Assembly: GCF_000725805.1 (NCBI RefSeq)
Contig: NZ_JOFT01000014.1
Location: 124,001-188,000, forward strand
DNA: 64,000 bases
DNA from: Streptomyces xanthophaeus
GTDB taxonomy: Bacteria; Actinomycetota; Actinomycetes; Streptomycetales; Streptomycetaceae
Direction: 5' to 3'
Part shown: one piece after another, positions 7,160 through 15,494 of the stretch
Layout: each line of letters starts with the position of its first letter
How positions within the stretch are numbered: the stretch's first letter is position 1
Notes under the pieces: model-generated
What the model was told of the DNA's origin: nothing
Seen by the model: the letters and a program-made list of their open reading frames with translations, nothing else
Database searches by the model: none
Translations under genes and position numbers: made by a program

Positions 7160-8851
7160 CTACTGCTTGACCTCGTAAGCCTGCTTGTCGACGAGCTTGC
7201 CGTCCTTGAAGCAGAACCGGAAAACGGTGTCGCTGGTGAACGCCCCCGAGGTGCCGGACGACATGAGGGCCAGGCACTGCGACCCCTGCGGCCGGAGCGG
7301 GCCCTTGCGGTCCAGGCCCGAGGTCAGGATGCTGTCCCCGTCGGGCAGCCGGCCGCGCACCTCGGACTCGGTCTCCCCGACGTTCACGGAGTCGTAGTCG
7401 GCCGGGTCGAGCATCGAGTCGTCCACCGAGCCCACCATCAGCACGATGACCGCCCCGAGCACGACCACGAGGAAGACCACCGCCGCCACCGCGATCCCGC
7501 AGCCCAGCGCCACGCCCCCGGTCCGGCTGCGCCTGCGCACCGCCAGTTCCTTGTCCACCGCGGCCCAGTCCATGGGCGGCCCGCCCTGCAGCGCCGCCGC
7601 CTGCCCCCGGGCCTGCTGGCCGAAGTCGTCCGCCACGTCCTCCACCCCGGCGGGCTCGGCCCCGTACGGCAGGACACCCGCCACCCGGAACCCGCCCTCC
7701 TCGGTGGCGCCGGTGTGCACCATGCCGCCGACCAGCCGGGCGCGCTCGCGCAGCCCTGTCAGCCCCTGGCCGCCCGACACCACCTCGCCGGCGCCGGGGC
7801 CCGCCGCCGGCCCGTTGGCGATCTCCACCACCAGCGAGTCGTCCTCGTAGCGCAGTTCCACGGTGATCGCGGATCCCGGCGCGTGCTTGTACGCGTTCGT
7901 CAGCGCCTCCTGCACGATCCGGTACGCCGCGTGGTCACAGGCGGCCACCAGCGGCCTCGGCTGCCCCGAACTCGTCAGCCGTACGTCGGTACCCGCGCTC
8001 CGCGCCGCCTCGACGACCGCCGCGATCCCGGCCACCCCGCGCGCCGCGGGCTGCGCCGCCTCCTCCACGGGGTCCGGTGCCTCGACCCCGTCCCGCAGGA
8101 TCCCCACGACCTCCCGCAGTTCGTGCATGGCCGCCACCGAGGCCTGCCGCAGCACGCCCACGCCCTCGCGCTGACGGTCCGTGAGCTGCGGATCCACCTC
8201 CAGCGCGCCGGTGTGCACCGCGATCAGCGCCAGCTGGTGGCCGAGGCTGTCGTGCATGTCCTGGGCGATCCGCTGCCGTTCGCGCAGCCGGGCCTGCCCG
8301 GCGACCATCGCCCGTTCCCGCATCAGCTGCCCGTTGCGCTCCTGGAGCGCGCGCAGCAGCGTACGGCGCTGGTGCCAGTAGCGGCTGGCCAGACCGGGCA
8401 TGACCGTCGTGGCCAGGAACATCAGGGTGGAGAAGACCACCATCAGCAGGAGCCGCGTCTGTCCCCACTCGTGCAGGGCGCTGAAGCCGACCATCGCGAG
8501 GAACGACAGGACGAAGGCGCCCAGGGCCCGTCCCACACCGACGATCCGGCGCCCCGCGGACCAGCCCAGCAGGGTCGTGACCAGGAACGCGCCGGGCAGG
8601 TACACGCCCACCGCGGGACCCACGACCAGCAGCGTCGCCGGGAGCCTGCGGCGGAGCAGGGTCAGGACGAACACGGCCACGGCGCCCGCCGCCATCCGCG
8701 CCCCGGATCCGTTGTCGAGCTCCTCCAGACCCAGGCCGAGCAGGGCCAGCACCGCGGCGATCAGCAGGTCCCCCGCCAGCATCCGCCGCGTCCAGGGCTC
8801 CGGCCCCCTCAGCCAGTCCCAGCCCGCACGCATCTTCGCCGTCACATCCAC
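7160..8851 (-). CDS. Sensor histidine kinase (HisKA_3) with extra C-terminal membrane anchor and outer domain
   Basis: A NarL-type sensor kinase of about 563 aa. Numbered from GTG 8851, about four to five hydrophobic helices occupy residues 20-155, then the DHp box RQRIAQDMHDSLGHQ with phosphoacceptor His200, N-box EALTNAYKHAP and G-box GGQGLTGLRERARL. Instead of ending there it continues through a linker to a further membrane helix (about 446-474) and about 90 outside residues with two Cys (SQCLAL and FRFCF) and NVGETESEVRGRLPDG, reminiscent of SmpA/BamE-like small lipoprotein domains. The start is inferred from a -10 box TAGGGT ending 7 nt before GTG, implying a leaderless mRNA. ATG 8833 is the alternative. 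Confidence 0.88.
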   Translation of the reverse strand: MDVTAKMRAGWDWLRGPEPWTRRMLAGDLLIAAVLALLGLGLEELDNGSGARMAAGAVAVFVLTLLRRRLPATLLVVGPAVGVYLPGAFLVTTLLGWSAGRRIVGVGRALGAFVLSFLAMVGFSALHEWGQTRLLLMVVFSTLMFLATTVMPGLASRYWHQRRTLLRALQERNGQLMRERAMVAGQARLRERQRIAQDMHDSLGHQLALIAVHTGALEVDPQLTDRQREGVGVLRQASVAAMHELREVVGILRDGVEAPDPVEEAAQPAARGVAGIAAVVEAARSAGTDVRLTSSGQPRPLVAACDHAAYRIVQEALTNAYKHAPGSAITVELRYEDDSLVVEIANGPAAGPGAGEVVSGGQGLTGLRERARLVGGMVHTGATEEGGFRVAGVLPYGAEPAGVEDVADDFGQQARGQAAALQGGPPMDWAAVDKELAVRRRSRTGGVALGCGIAVAAVVFLVVVLGAVIVLMVGSVDDSMLDPADYDSVNVGETESEVRGRLPDGDSILTSGLDRKGPLRPQGSQCLALMSSGTSGAFTSDTVFRFCFKDGKLVDKQAYEVKQ

Positions 8852-8858
8852 GCACCCG

Positions 8859-8864
8859 ACCCTA
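8859..8864 (-). promoter_or_regulatory. -10 box of a probable leaderless promoter (kinase/regulator operon)
   Basis: TAGGGT on the minus strand with 7 nt to the in-frame GTG at 8851, the spacing seen for leaderless Streptomyces transcripts. No convincing -35 is visible. Confidence 0.4.
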
Positions 8865-8893
8865 GACACCCGTCCGTGCCCCCGGCCGCCCTC

Positions 8894-8918
8894 TTTCGTC
8901 GCGCCCACCGCGACGAAA
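8894..8918. repeat. 10-bp perfect inverted repeat upstream of kinase operon
   Basis: TTTCGTCGCG, loop CCCAC, CGCGACGAAA. It lies about 30 bp upstream of the -10 box of the sensor kinase gene and about 60 bp beyond the tRNA-Leu terminator. It could be an operator for a dimeric regulator or a second terminator. Confidence 0.45.
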
Positions 8919-8977
8919 GTCGGACGGCGCCGTCACCGGCGCAGGAACAGGAAGAGGACAAAGCCAGACGGACAAAG

Positions 8978-9017
8978 CGAAACGGCCGCCATCGCTTTCG
9001 CGATGACGACCGTTTCG
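8978..9017 (-). terminator. Hairpin terminator of tRNA-Leu
   Basis: Arms CGAAACGG and CCGTTTCG enclose an inner stem CATCGC-TTTC-GCGATG with two mismatches between; it begins 6 bp beyond the tRNA 3' end. Confidence 0.65.
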
Positions 9018-9023
9018 TCGATG

Positions 9024-9106
9024 TGGGCGAGGGGGGATTTGAACCCCCACGTCCCGAAGGACACTGGCACCTGAAGCCAGCGCGTCTGCCGTTCCGCCAC
9101 TCGCCC
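9024..9106 (-). tRNA. tRNA-Leu (anticodon CAG)
   Basis: The minus-strand fold has acceptor stem GGGCGAG/CTCGCCC with discriminator A, a D arm starting TGGCGGAAC, anticodon stem CTGGC/GCCAG around loop TTCAGGT (anticodon CAG), a long class II variable arm (TGTCCTTCGGGACG), and T arm GGGGGTTCAAATCCCCC. No CCA is encoded, so pcnA must add it. Confidence 0.96.
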
Positions 9107-9277
9107 GAGCAGCGCCCCAGTGGTTCTTCCCTTTCGGGCCGTTCCCCTGGCGACGTCGAAACATTAGCACGCCAGACGGGGTGGATTCACATCGCTTTCC
9201 CCGCACCCCTCACCCCGGTCACGACGGCCCCTCCCGCACTCCGCCCCGGGTGCGGGACACTGTCCCTGGAGCGCCCC

Positions 9278-9283
9278 TACGAT
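9278..9283 (+). promoter_or_regulatory. Candidate -10 box for the fhaA operon
   Basis: The 292-bp gap between tRNA-Leu and fhaA holds no gene. TACGAT here with GGGACA 18 bp upstream (9254-9259) resembles a vegetative promoter. A second TACGAT is at 9352-9357. Either could drive fhaA. Confidence 0.35.
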
Positions 9284-9398
9284 CGCTTGTGAGGACCAAC
9301 ACTCCTCAGCACGGGACCGATGGGGAACCAGCCGAATCCGCCACGCGTGGATACGATCAGTAAGCAGTACAGGGCGACAACGACGGAGGAGGTGCCCC

Positions 9399-10232
9399 AT
9401 GGGAGTCCTGAAGCGGTTCGAGCAGCGACTCGAAGGTCTGGTGAACGGCACCTTCGCCAAGGTGTTCAAGTCCGAGGTCCAGCCGGTGGAGATCGCAGGC
9501 GCCCTCCAGCGCGAGTGCGACAACAACGCCACCATCTGGAACCGCGAGCGCACCGTCGTCCCCAACGACTTCATCGTCGAGCTCAGCACCGGCGACTACG
9601 AGCGCCTGAGCCCGTACTCGGGCCAGCTCGGCGACGAGCTCGCGGGCCTGGTCCGCGACTACGCCAAGCAGCAGCGCTACAGCTTCATGGGCCCGATCAA
9701 GGTCCACCTGGAGAAGGCCGACGACCTCGACACCGGTCTCTACCGGGTCCGCAGCCGTACGCTCGCCTCCAGCACCTCCCAGCCGCAGGCGCCTCAGTCG
9801 GGCCACGGCCAGGCACCCCCGAACCCGCAGGGCGGATACGGGTACCCCCCGGTCGCCGCCCCGCCGATGCCCGCGGGCCCGCCTCCCGGCGGTCCCGCAG
9901 GGCGCAGGCCGGCTCCCGCCGGCCCCGCACCAGCGTCCGGCCCGGGTGCCACCCGGCGCCACTGGATCGAGATCAACGGCACCCGCCACCAGATCTCGCG
10001 CCCGACGCTCGTACTCGGCCGAAGCACCGAAGCCGACGTGCGGATCGACGACCCCGGCGTATCCCGCCGGCACTGTGAGATCCGGACCGGAACGCCCTCG
10101 ACGATCCAGGATCTCGGGTCCACCAACGGCATCGTGGTGGACGGGCAGCACACCACCCGCGCTACGCTCCGCGACGGCTCGCGGATCGTCGTGGGCAGCA
10201 CGACCATCATTTACCGGCAAGCCGAAGGGTGA
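9399..10232 (+). CDS. fhaA: FHA domain protein FhaA (DUF3662)
   Basis: FhaA binds phosphothreonine on partners of the PASTA kinase; in mycobacteria it binds MurJ and regulates peptidoglycan precursor flow. The 277-aa product has the actinobacterial N-terminal DUF3662 domain (MGVLKRFEQRLEGLVNGTFA to about residue 120), a Pro/Gly/Gln linker (about 125-185), and a C-terminal FHA domain with LGRSTEADVRIDDPGVSRRH and DLGSTNG, containing the Arg, Ser and Asn that contact phosphate. GGAGGAGG is 5 nt before the ATG. It is the first gene of the fhaA-fhaB-pstP-rodA-pbpA-pknB run. Confidence 0.95.
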   Translation: MGVLKRFEQRLEGLVNGTFAKVFKSEVQPVEIAGALQRECDNNATIWNRERTVVPNDFIVELSTGDYERLSPYSGQLGDELAGLVRDYAKQQRYSFMGPIKVHLEKADDLDTGLYRVRSRTLASSTSQPQAPQSGHGQAPPNPQGGYGYPPVAAPPMPAGPPPGGPAGRRPAPAGPAPASGPGATRRHWIEINGTRHQISRPTLVLGRSTEADVRIDDPGVSRRHCEIRTGTPSTIQDLGSTNGIVVDGQHTTRATLRDGSRIVVGSTTIIYRQAEG

Positions 10233-10242
10233 AGCGGGGGCA

Positions 10243-10746
10243 ATGTCAGAGCTGACCCTGACGGTCATGCGGTTGGGTTTCCTAGCCGTTCTGTGGCTGT
10301 TCGTCATCGTGGCCGTTCAGGTCATCCGCAGCGATCTCTTCGGAACGCGAGTCACCCAGCGCGGCTCGCGCCGCGGGGGCGCCGCGGGCACCGCACCACA
10401 GCAGACGGGCCGCCAGAGCGCGGCCCCGCCGCAGCAGCGCCAGCGCCGCGGTGCGCCCACCAAGCTGGTCGTCTCCGAGGGCACCCTCACGGGAACCACG
10501 GTGGCCCTCGCCGGCCAGACGATCACGCTGGGCCGGGCCCACGACTCCACGATCGTGCTGGACGACGACTACGCGTCCAGCCGCCATGCCAGGATCTATC
10601 CCGACCGTGACGGCCAGTGGATCGTCGAGGATCTCGGGTCCACCAACGGCACGTATCTCGACCGGACCCGGCTGACCACTCCGACGCCCATTCCGCCGGG
10701 CGCCCCGATCCGCATCGGCAAGACCGTCATCGAGCTGCGGAAGTAG
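10243..10746 (+). CDS. fhaB: Membrane-anchored FHA domain protein FhaB
   Basis: A 167-aa protein with one N-terminal transmembrane helix (about residues 7-27, LGFLAVLWLFVIVAVQV), a basic Gln/Arg-rich linker, and a cytoplasmic FHA domain (about 75-167; LGRAHDSTIVLDDDYASSRHA and DLGSTNGTYLD). The mycobacterial equivalent is FhaB/FipA, a substrate and effector of the PknA/PknB kinases that links them to cell division. The ATG at 10243 is 10 nt after the fhaA stop. The short gap to pstP contains a GAGCGAGC simple repeat. Confidence 0.95.
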   Translation: MSELTLTVMRLGFLAVLWLFVIVAVQVIRSDLFGTRVTQRGSRRGGAAGTAPQQTGRQSAAPPQQRQRRGAPTKLVVSEGTLTGTTVALAGQTITLGRAHDSTIVLDDDYASSRHARIYPDRDGQWIVEDLGSTNGTYLDRTRLTTPTPIPPGAPIRIGKTVIELRK

Positions 10747-10893
10747 TACGAGAATGAGCGAGCGGAGCGAGCGAGCCGCGGCGATCCGTCCCACCGAGGA
10801 CACGGACCCGAGCGCGCTCCCGACCGGAGGGTGGGCAGTGTGGCTCGAGACCGGTTGTACCCGGAGGCAGCAGCGTCGACAGGGCAGGTACAC

Positions 10894-12357
10894 ATGAGTC
10901 TGTCCCTGCGGTTCGCCGCCGGATCGCACAAGGGCATGATCCGCGAGGGCAACGAGGATTCCGGCTACGCCGGTCCCCGTCTCCTCGCGATCGCCGACGG
11001 CATGGGAGGCCAGGCCGCCGGCGAGGTCGCGAGCTCCGAGGTGATCTCCACCCTGGTGCAGCTCGACGACGACGTCCCGGGCTCCGACATCCTCACCTCC
11101 CTCGCCACGGCAGTGCAGCGCGCCAACGACCAGCTGCGCGTCATGGTGGAGGAGGACCCCCAGCTCGAAGGCATGGGCACCACCCTGACCGCCCTGCTGT
11201 GGACCGGCCAGCGCCTCGGCCTCGTCCACGTCGGCGACTCCCGTGCCTATCTGCTCCGCGACGGCGTCCTCACCCAGATCACCCAGGACCACACCTGGGT
11301 GCAGCGGCTCGTCGACGAGGGCCGCATCACGGAAGAGGAAGCCACCACCCACCCGCAGCGGTCCCTGCTGATGCGCGCGCTGGGCAGCGGCGACATCGTC
11401 GAGCCCGACCTCTCCATCCGCGAGGTCCGCGCCGGTGACCGCTACCTGATCTGCTCCGACGGGCTGTCCGGCGTCGTCTCCCACCAGACCCTGGAAGAGA
11501 CCCTCGCCGACTACCACGGCCCCCACGAGACCGTGCAGGCGCTGATCCAGCTCGCCCTGCGCGGAGGCGGCCCCGACAACATCACCTGCATCGTCGCGGA
11601 CGTCCTCAACACCGACAGCGGCGACACCCTGGCCGCTCAGCTGAACGACACCCCGGTGGTCGTCGGAGCGGTCGCCGAGAACCAGCACCAGCTCTTCGAC
11701 GGCAATGCCATGCAGACCCCGGCCGGCCGTGCCTCGGGCCTGGGCCGCCAGGCCCCGCCGCCCGCCGGCGCCTTCGGACCTCCCGGCAGCGGTGAGGCCC
11801 CCGGCTACGGATACGGCGACCAGGGTCAGGGCGGCGGCGGTTACGGCAGCTTCGGCGACGCCGACGCGCAGTCCTACGACCCCGACTCCGGGTACGAGGA
11901 CACGTACGACCACCCCCGCCGGCGCCGCGGCAAGGGGCGCAAGTGGACCACCCGTACGCTGACCCTGCTCCTCGTCGTCGGCGTCGTCGGCGGCGGTCTG
12001 TACGCGGGCTGGCGCTGGACCCAGACGCAGTTCTACGTCGGGGTCAAGGGCGAGCACGTGGCGCTCTTCCGCGGCATCAGCCAGAAGCTCGGTCCGCTGG
12101 AGCTCTCCAAGGTGGAGACCGACCGCCCCGAGATCGAACTGAAGTACCTGCCGCCCTTCAAGCGCAAGCTCGTCGAGGCCACCATCAGCGAGAGCAGCCT
12201 CAACGGTGCCCGCGAGAAGCTCGACGACCTCGGCCTCCAGGTCTCCGCGTGCAAGAAGGACGAGGAACGCCGCAACGCCGAGGCGCAGAACCAGACACCC
12301 AGCACCACTCTGACTCCCCAGGAGCAGCAAGTGGTCAGTTTCTGCGGAAAGCAGTAG
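10894..12357 (+). CDS. pstP: PP2C-family Ser/Thr phosphatase PstP
   Basis: PstP reverses phosphorylation by the neighbouring PASTA kinase. The N-terminal PP2C domain (about residues 1-240) shows the metal and phosphate motifs GNEDSG, ADGMGG, GDSRAY, SDGLSG and GGPDNIT. After a Gly/Tyr/Asp-rich linker a basic patch and one membrane helix (LLLVVGVVGGGLYAGWRW, about 350-370) lead to an outside C-terminus with one Cys pair. ATG 10894 gives the conserved MSLSLRF start, but GTG 10840 has a better GGAGG site and would add 18 residues. It sits between fhaB and rodA. Confidence 0.95.
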   Translation: MSLSLRFAAGSHKGMIREGNEDSGYAGPRLLAIADGMGGQAAGEVASSEVISTLVQLDDDVPGSDILTSLATAVQRANDQLRVMVEEDPQLEGMGTTLTALLWTGQRLGLVHVGDSRAYLLRDGVLTQITQDHTWVQRLVDEGRITEEEATTHPQRSLLMRALGSGDIVEPDLSIREVRAGDRYLICSDGLSGVVSHQTLEETLADYHGPHETVQALIQLALRGGGPDNITCIVADVLNTDSGDTLAAQLNDTPVVVGAVAENQHQLFDGNAMQTPAGRASGLGRQAPPPAGAFGPPGSGEAPGYGYGDQGQGGGGYGSFGDADAQSYDPDSGYEDTYDHPRRRRGKGRKWTTRTLTLLLVVGVVGGGLYAGWRWTQTQFYVGVKGEHVALFRGISQKLGPLELSKVETDRPEIELKYLPPFKRKLVEATISESSLNGAREKLDDLGLQVSACKKDEERRNAEAQNQTPSTTLTPQEQQVVSFCGKQ

Positions 12358-12388
12358 ACACCCGCGGGCGCAGGGGGCCTGCCACACC

Positions 12389-13825
12389 ATGAGCGTTGTC
12401 ACCAACACGACCACCATCGGCGCCATCGAGGCGCCGAGCCGGCGGAACACCGAGCTGATGCTGCTCGGCTTCGCCGTGGTCATCCCGATTTTCGCCTACG
12501 CCAACGTGGGCCTCGCGATCGACGGCACCCTGCCTCCCGGCATGGTGCTGTACGGCCTCGCCCTCGCTGCCCTCGCCGGGGTCGCGCACCTCGTCGTGCG
12601 CCGGTACGCCAAGTACGCCGACCCGCTGCTGCTGCCGCTGGCCACGCTGCTCAACGGTCTGGGCCTCGTCCTGATCTGGCGGCTCGACCAGTCCGAGCGG
12701 CTGCAGAACCTGGCCAAGCGCTCCTTCGGCGCGTTCTCCCCCTCCGCGCCCAACCAGATGATGTACACGGCGATGGCCATCGCCCTGTTCGCAGGCGTGC
12801 TGCTGGTCCTCAAGGACCACCGCGTCCTGCAGCGGTTCACCTACATCTCCATGGTCGCCGCCCTGGTGCTGCTCCTCCTGCCGCTCGTCCCCGGCCTCGG
12901 CGCGGACGTCTTCGGCGCCAAGATCTGGATCCGCGTCGCCGGATTCTCCATCCAGCCCGGCGAGTTCGCGAAGATCGTCCTCGCGGTGTTCTTCGCCGGC
13001 TACCTGATGGTCAAGCGCGACGCCCTGGCCCTGGCCTCCCGCCGGTTCATGGGCCTCTACCTGCCGCGCGGCCGCGACCTCGGCCCGATCCTGGTGATCT
13101 GGGCGATGAGCCTGCTGATCCTGATCTTCGAGAACGACCTCGGCTCCTCGCTGCTGTTCTTCGGCATGTTCGTGATCATGCTGTACGTGGCCACCGAGCG
13201 GACCAGCTGGATCGTCATCGGCCTGCTGATGTCGGTCGGCGGCGCCGTCGTCGTCGCCTCCTTCTCCAGCCACGTCGGGGCCCGCGTCAGCGCCTGGCTG
13301 GATCCCTTCGGCTGCTGGCAGCGCAACGGCGCCGACGCCGGTGCCTGCGAGCAGATCGCCCAGTCGATCATGAGCTTCGGCTCCGGCGGGGTCCTCGGCG
13401 CGGGCTGGGGACAGGGCAATTCCGACCTCATCGGCTTCGCCGCCAACTCCGACTTCATCTTCTCCACCGTCGGCGAGGAACTGGGCCTCACGGGCGTGAT
13501 GGCCTTCCTGCTGATCTACGGGCTGATCATCGAGCGGGGCGTCCGCACCGCCCTCGCCGCCCGTGACCCCTTCGGCAAGCTCTTCGCCATCGGCCTCTCC
13601 GGTGCCTTCGCCCTCCAGATCTTCGTCGTCGCCGGCGGAGTCATGGGCCTCATCCCCCTCACCGGCATGACGATGCCCTTCCTCGCCTCCGGCGGTTCCT
13701 CCGTCCTCGCGAACTGGATCCTCATCGCCGTACTCATCCGGATCAGCGACACCGCACGCCGACCTGCCCCGGCTCCCGCTCCGTCCCCCGACTCCGAGAT
13801 GACCCAGGTGGTCCGCCCGTCATGA
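12389..13825 (+). CDS. rodA: SEDS peptidoglycan glycosyltransferase (RodA/FtsW family)
   Basis: A 478-aa polytopic membrane protein of the FtsW/RodA/SpoVE family that polymerises lipid II into glycan strands with a partner class B PBP. About ten to twelve hydrophobic helices are seen, with SEDS blocks GAKIWIRVAGFSIQPGEFAK and TGMTMPFLASGGSSVLANW. Its ATG is 31 nt after pstP and its stop overlaps the pbpA start by 4 bp, so the enzyme and its transpeptidase partner are co-translated. The symbol follows the mycobacterial locus; streptomycetes carry several SEDS genes, so the exact role (sporulation or lateral wall) is not settled by sequence. Confidence 0.93.
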   Translation: MSVVTNTTTIGAIEAPSRRNTELMLLGFAVVIPIFAYANVGLAIDGTLPPGMVLYGLALAALAGVAHLVVRRYAKYADPLLLPLATLLNGLGLVLIWRLDQSERLQNLAKRSFGAFSPSAPNQMMYTAMAIALFAGVLLVLKDHRVLQRFTYISMVAALVLLLLPLVPGLGADVFGAKIWIRVAGFSIQPGEFAKIVLAVFFAGYLMVKRDALALASRRFMGLYLPRGRDLGPILVIWAMSLLILIFENDLGSSLLFFGMFVIMLYVATERTSWIVIGLLMSVGGAVVVASFSSHVGARVSAWLDPFGCWQRNGADAGACEQIAQSIMSFGSGGVLGAGWGQGNSDLIGFAANSDFIFSTVGEELGLTGVMAFLLIYGLIIERGVRTALAARDPFGKLFAIGLSGAFALQIFVVAGGVMGLIPLTGMTMPFLASGGSSVLANWILIAVLIRISDTARRPAPAPAPSPDSEMTQVVRPS

Positions 13826-15288
13826 ACAAGCCCCTGCGCCGCATCTCGCTGTTCTGCGGGCTGCTCGTCCTCGCGCTGCTGATCCGGACCAACTGGATCC
13901 AGTACGTCCAGGCCGAGGACCTCAGCACCCGCAAGGAGAACCGCCGGGTCCAGATCGCCCAGTACGCCACCGAACGCGGCAACATCATCGTCAAGGGGGG
14001 CGAGCCGATCACCGGCTCGGCGGTCACCAACGGCAGCGACTACAAGTTCAAGCGGACGTACCTGGACGGACCCCTGTGGGCACCCGTCACCGGCTACGCC
14101 TCGCAGGCCTACGGCTCCACCCAGCTCGAATCGCTCGAGGACCAGATCCTCACCGGCAACGACGACCGGCTGTTCTTCGACCGCACGATCGGCATGTTCA
14201 CCGGCGAGAAGAAGCAGGGCGGCAACGTCGTCACCACGCTCAACCCGGCCGCGCAGAAGGCCGCGTTCGAGAAGCTCGGCGACAAGAAGGGCGCGGTCGC
14301 CGCGATCGACCCGCGCACCGGGGCCATCCTGGCCCTGGTCTCCACCCCCTCGTACGACCCCTCCAGCTTCGCGGGCAACTCGAAGGACGACGAGAAGGCC
14401 TGGGTCTCGCTGAAGGACAGCGAGGACAAGAACCTGGTCAACCGGGCCCTGCGCGAGACCTACCCGCCCGGCTCGACCTTCAAGGTGGTCACCGCCGCCG
14501 CGGCCCTGGAGCACGGCGCGGTCTCCGACATCAACGCGCCGACGGACACCCCGGAGCCGTACATCCTGCCCGGCACGCAGACCCCGATGGTCAACCACGC
14601 GTCCGGCTGCGAGAAGGCCAGCCTCAACGAGGCCATGCGCGTCTCCTGCAACTCCGTCTTCGCGAACCTGGGCGACAAGGTCACCCGCGACAAGATGGTG
14701 CAGACCGCCGAGAAGTTCGGCTTCAACAACGACAAGATCGACACTCCGGTCCGCGCCTTCGCCAGCGTCTACGACAAGAAGATGAACAGGGACGGCAACG
14801 CCCAGAGCTCCATCGGGCAGTTCAACACCGCCGCCACCCCGCTCCAGATGGCCATGGTCACCGCCGCGATCGCCAACGACGGCAAGCTGATGAAGCCGTA
14901 CATGGTGGACCAGCTCACCGCACCGAACCTGGACGTGATCGAGAAGCACGATCCGCAGGAGATGGGCCGGCCGCTGAGCGCCGCCAACGCGCAGAAGGTC
15001 CAGGAGATGATGGTCAACGTCGTCGAGAAGGGCACCGGCGCCAACGCCAAGATCAAGGACACCAAGGTCGGCGGCAAGACGGGCACCGCCCAGCACGGCG
15101 AGGGCAACAAGAAGCGCCCGTACGCCTGGTTCATCTCCTACGCCGAGAACCCGGACGGCACCTCGCCCGTCGCCGTCGCCGTCGTCATCGAGGACAGCGG
15201 CGCGGACCGCGAGGACATCAGCGGCGGCGGCCTCGCCGCACCCGTCGCCAAGGCCGTCATGGAAGCCGTACTCAAGAACCAGGGATGA
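13822..15288 (+). CDS. pbpA: Class B penicillin-binding protein PbpA
   Basis: A 488-aa D,D-transpeptidase that crosslinks peptidoglycan. One N-terminal membrane anchor (about residues 8-23) is followed by a short PBP dimer region and the transpeptidase domain with catalytic Ser218-Thr-Phe-Lys221 (PPGSTFK), Ser275-Cys-Asn277, and Lys419-Thr-Gly421 (GGKTGTA). The active site faces outside. The ATGA overlap with rodA and the downstream pknB place it in the kinase-controlled wall-growth operon. Confidence 0.95.
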   Translation: MNKPLRRISLFCGLLVLALLIRTNWIQYVQAEDLSTRKENRRVQIAQYATERGNIIVKGGEPITGSAVTNGSDYKFKRTYLDGPLWAPVTGYASQAYGSTQLESLEDQILTGNDDRLFFDRTIGMFTGEKKQGGNVVTTLNPAAQKAAFEKLGDKKGAVAAIDPRTGAILALVSTPSYDPSSFAGNSKDDEKAWVSLKDSEDKNLVNRALRETYPPGSTFKVVTAAAALEHGAVSDINAPTDTPEPYILPGTQTPMVNHASGCEKASLNEAMRVSCNSVFANLGDKVTRDKMVQTAEKFGFNNDKIDTPVRAFASVYDKKMNRDGNAQSSIGQFNTAATPLQMAMVTAAIANDGKLMKPYMVDQLTAPNLDVIEKHDPQEMGRPLSAANAQKVQEMMVNVVEKGTGANAKIKDTKVGGKTGTAQHGEGNKKRPYAWFISYAENPDGTSPVAVAVVIEDSGADREDISGGGLAAPVAKAVMEAVLKNQG

Positions 15289-15494
15289 CCGAGGGACCGG
15301 GGGCGAGCAGTGGGGCGGCACACAAGTGAGCTGCGTCACTGCTCCCGTCCGGATCCGAGCGTACGGTACCGGTCCGGCATCAGCCTGTGGTCGCGAGCCG
15401 ATCACTGACGATCGGCCGGTAGCCTTTGCGCGAACAGCACACCGCCGGACCACACACAGGTGCGGTCGGGACTGACGGAGAGGGCTGCAACGTT

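Noticed and set aside
10755..10777. GAGCGAGCGGAGCGAGCGAG repeat between fhaB and pstP as a regulatory site
   Set aside because: A short low-complexity run common in GC-rich intergenic gaps; no symmetry or known motif.
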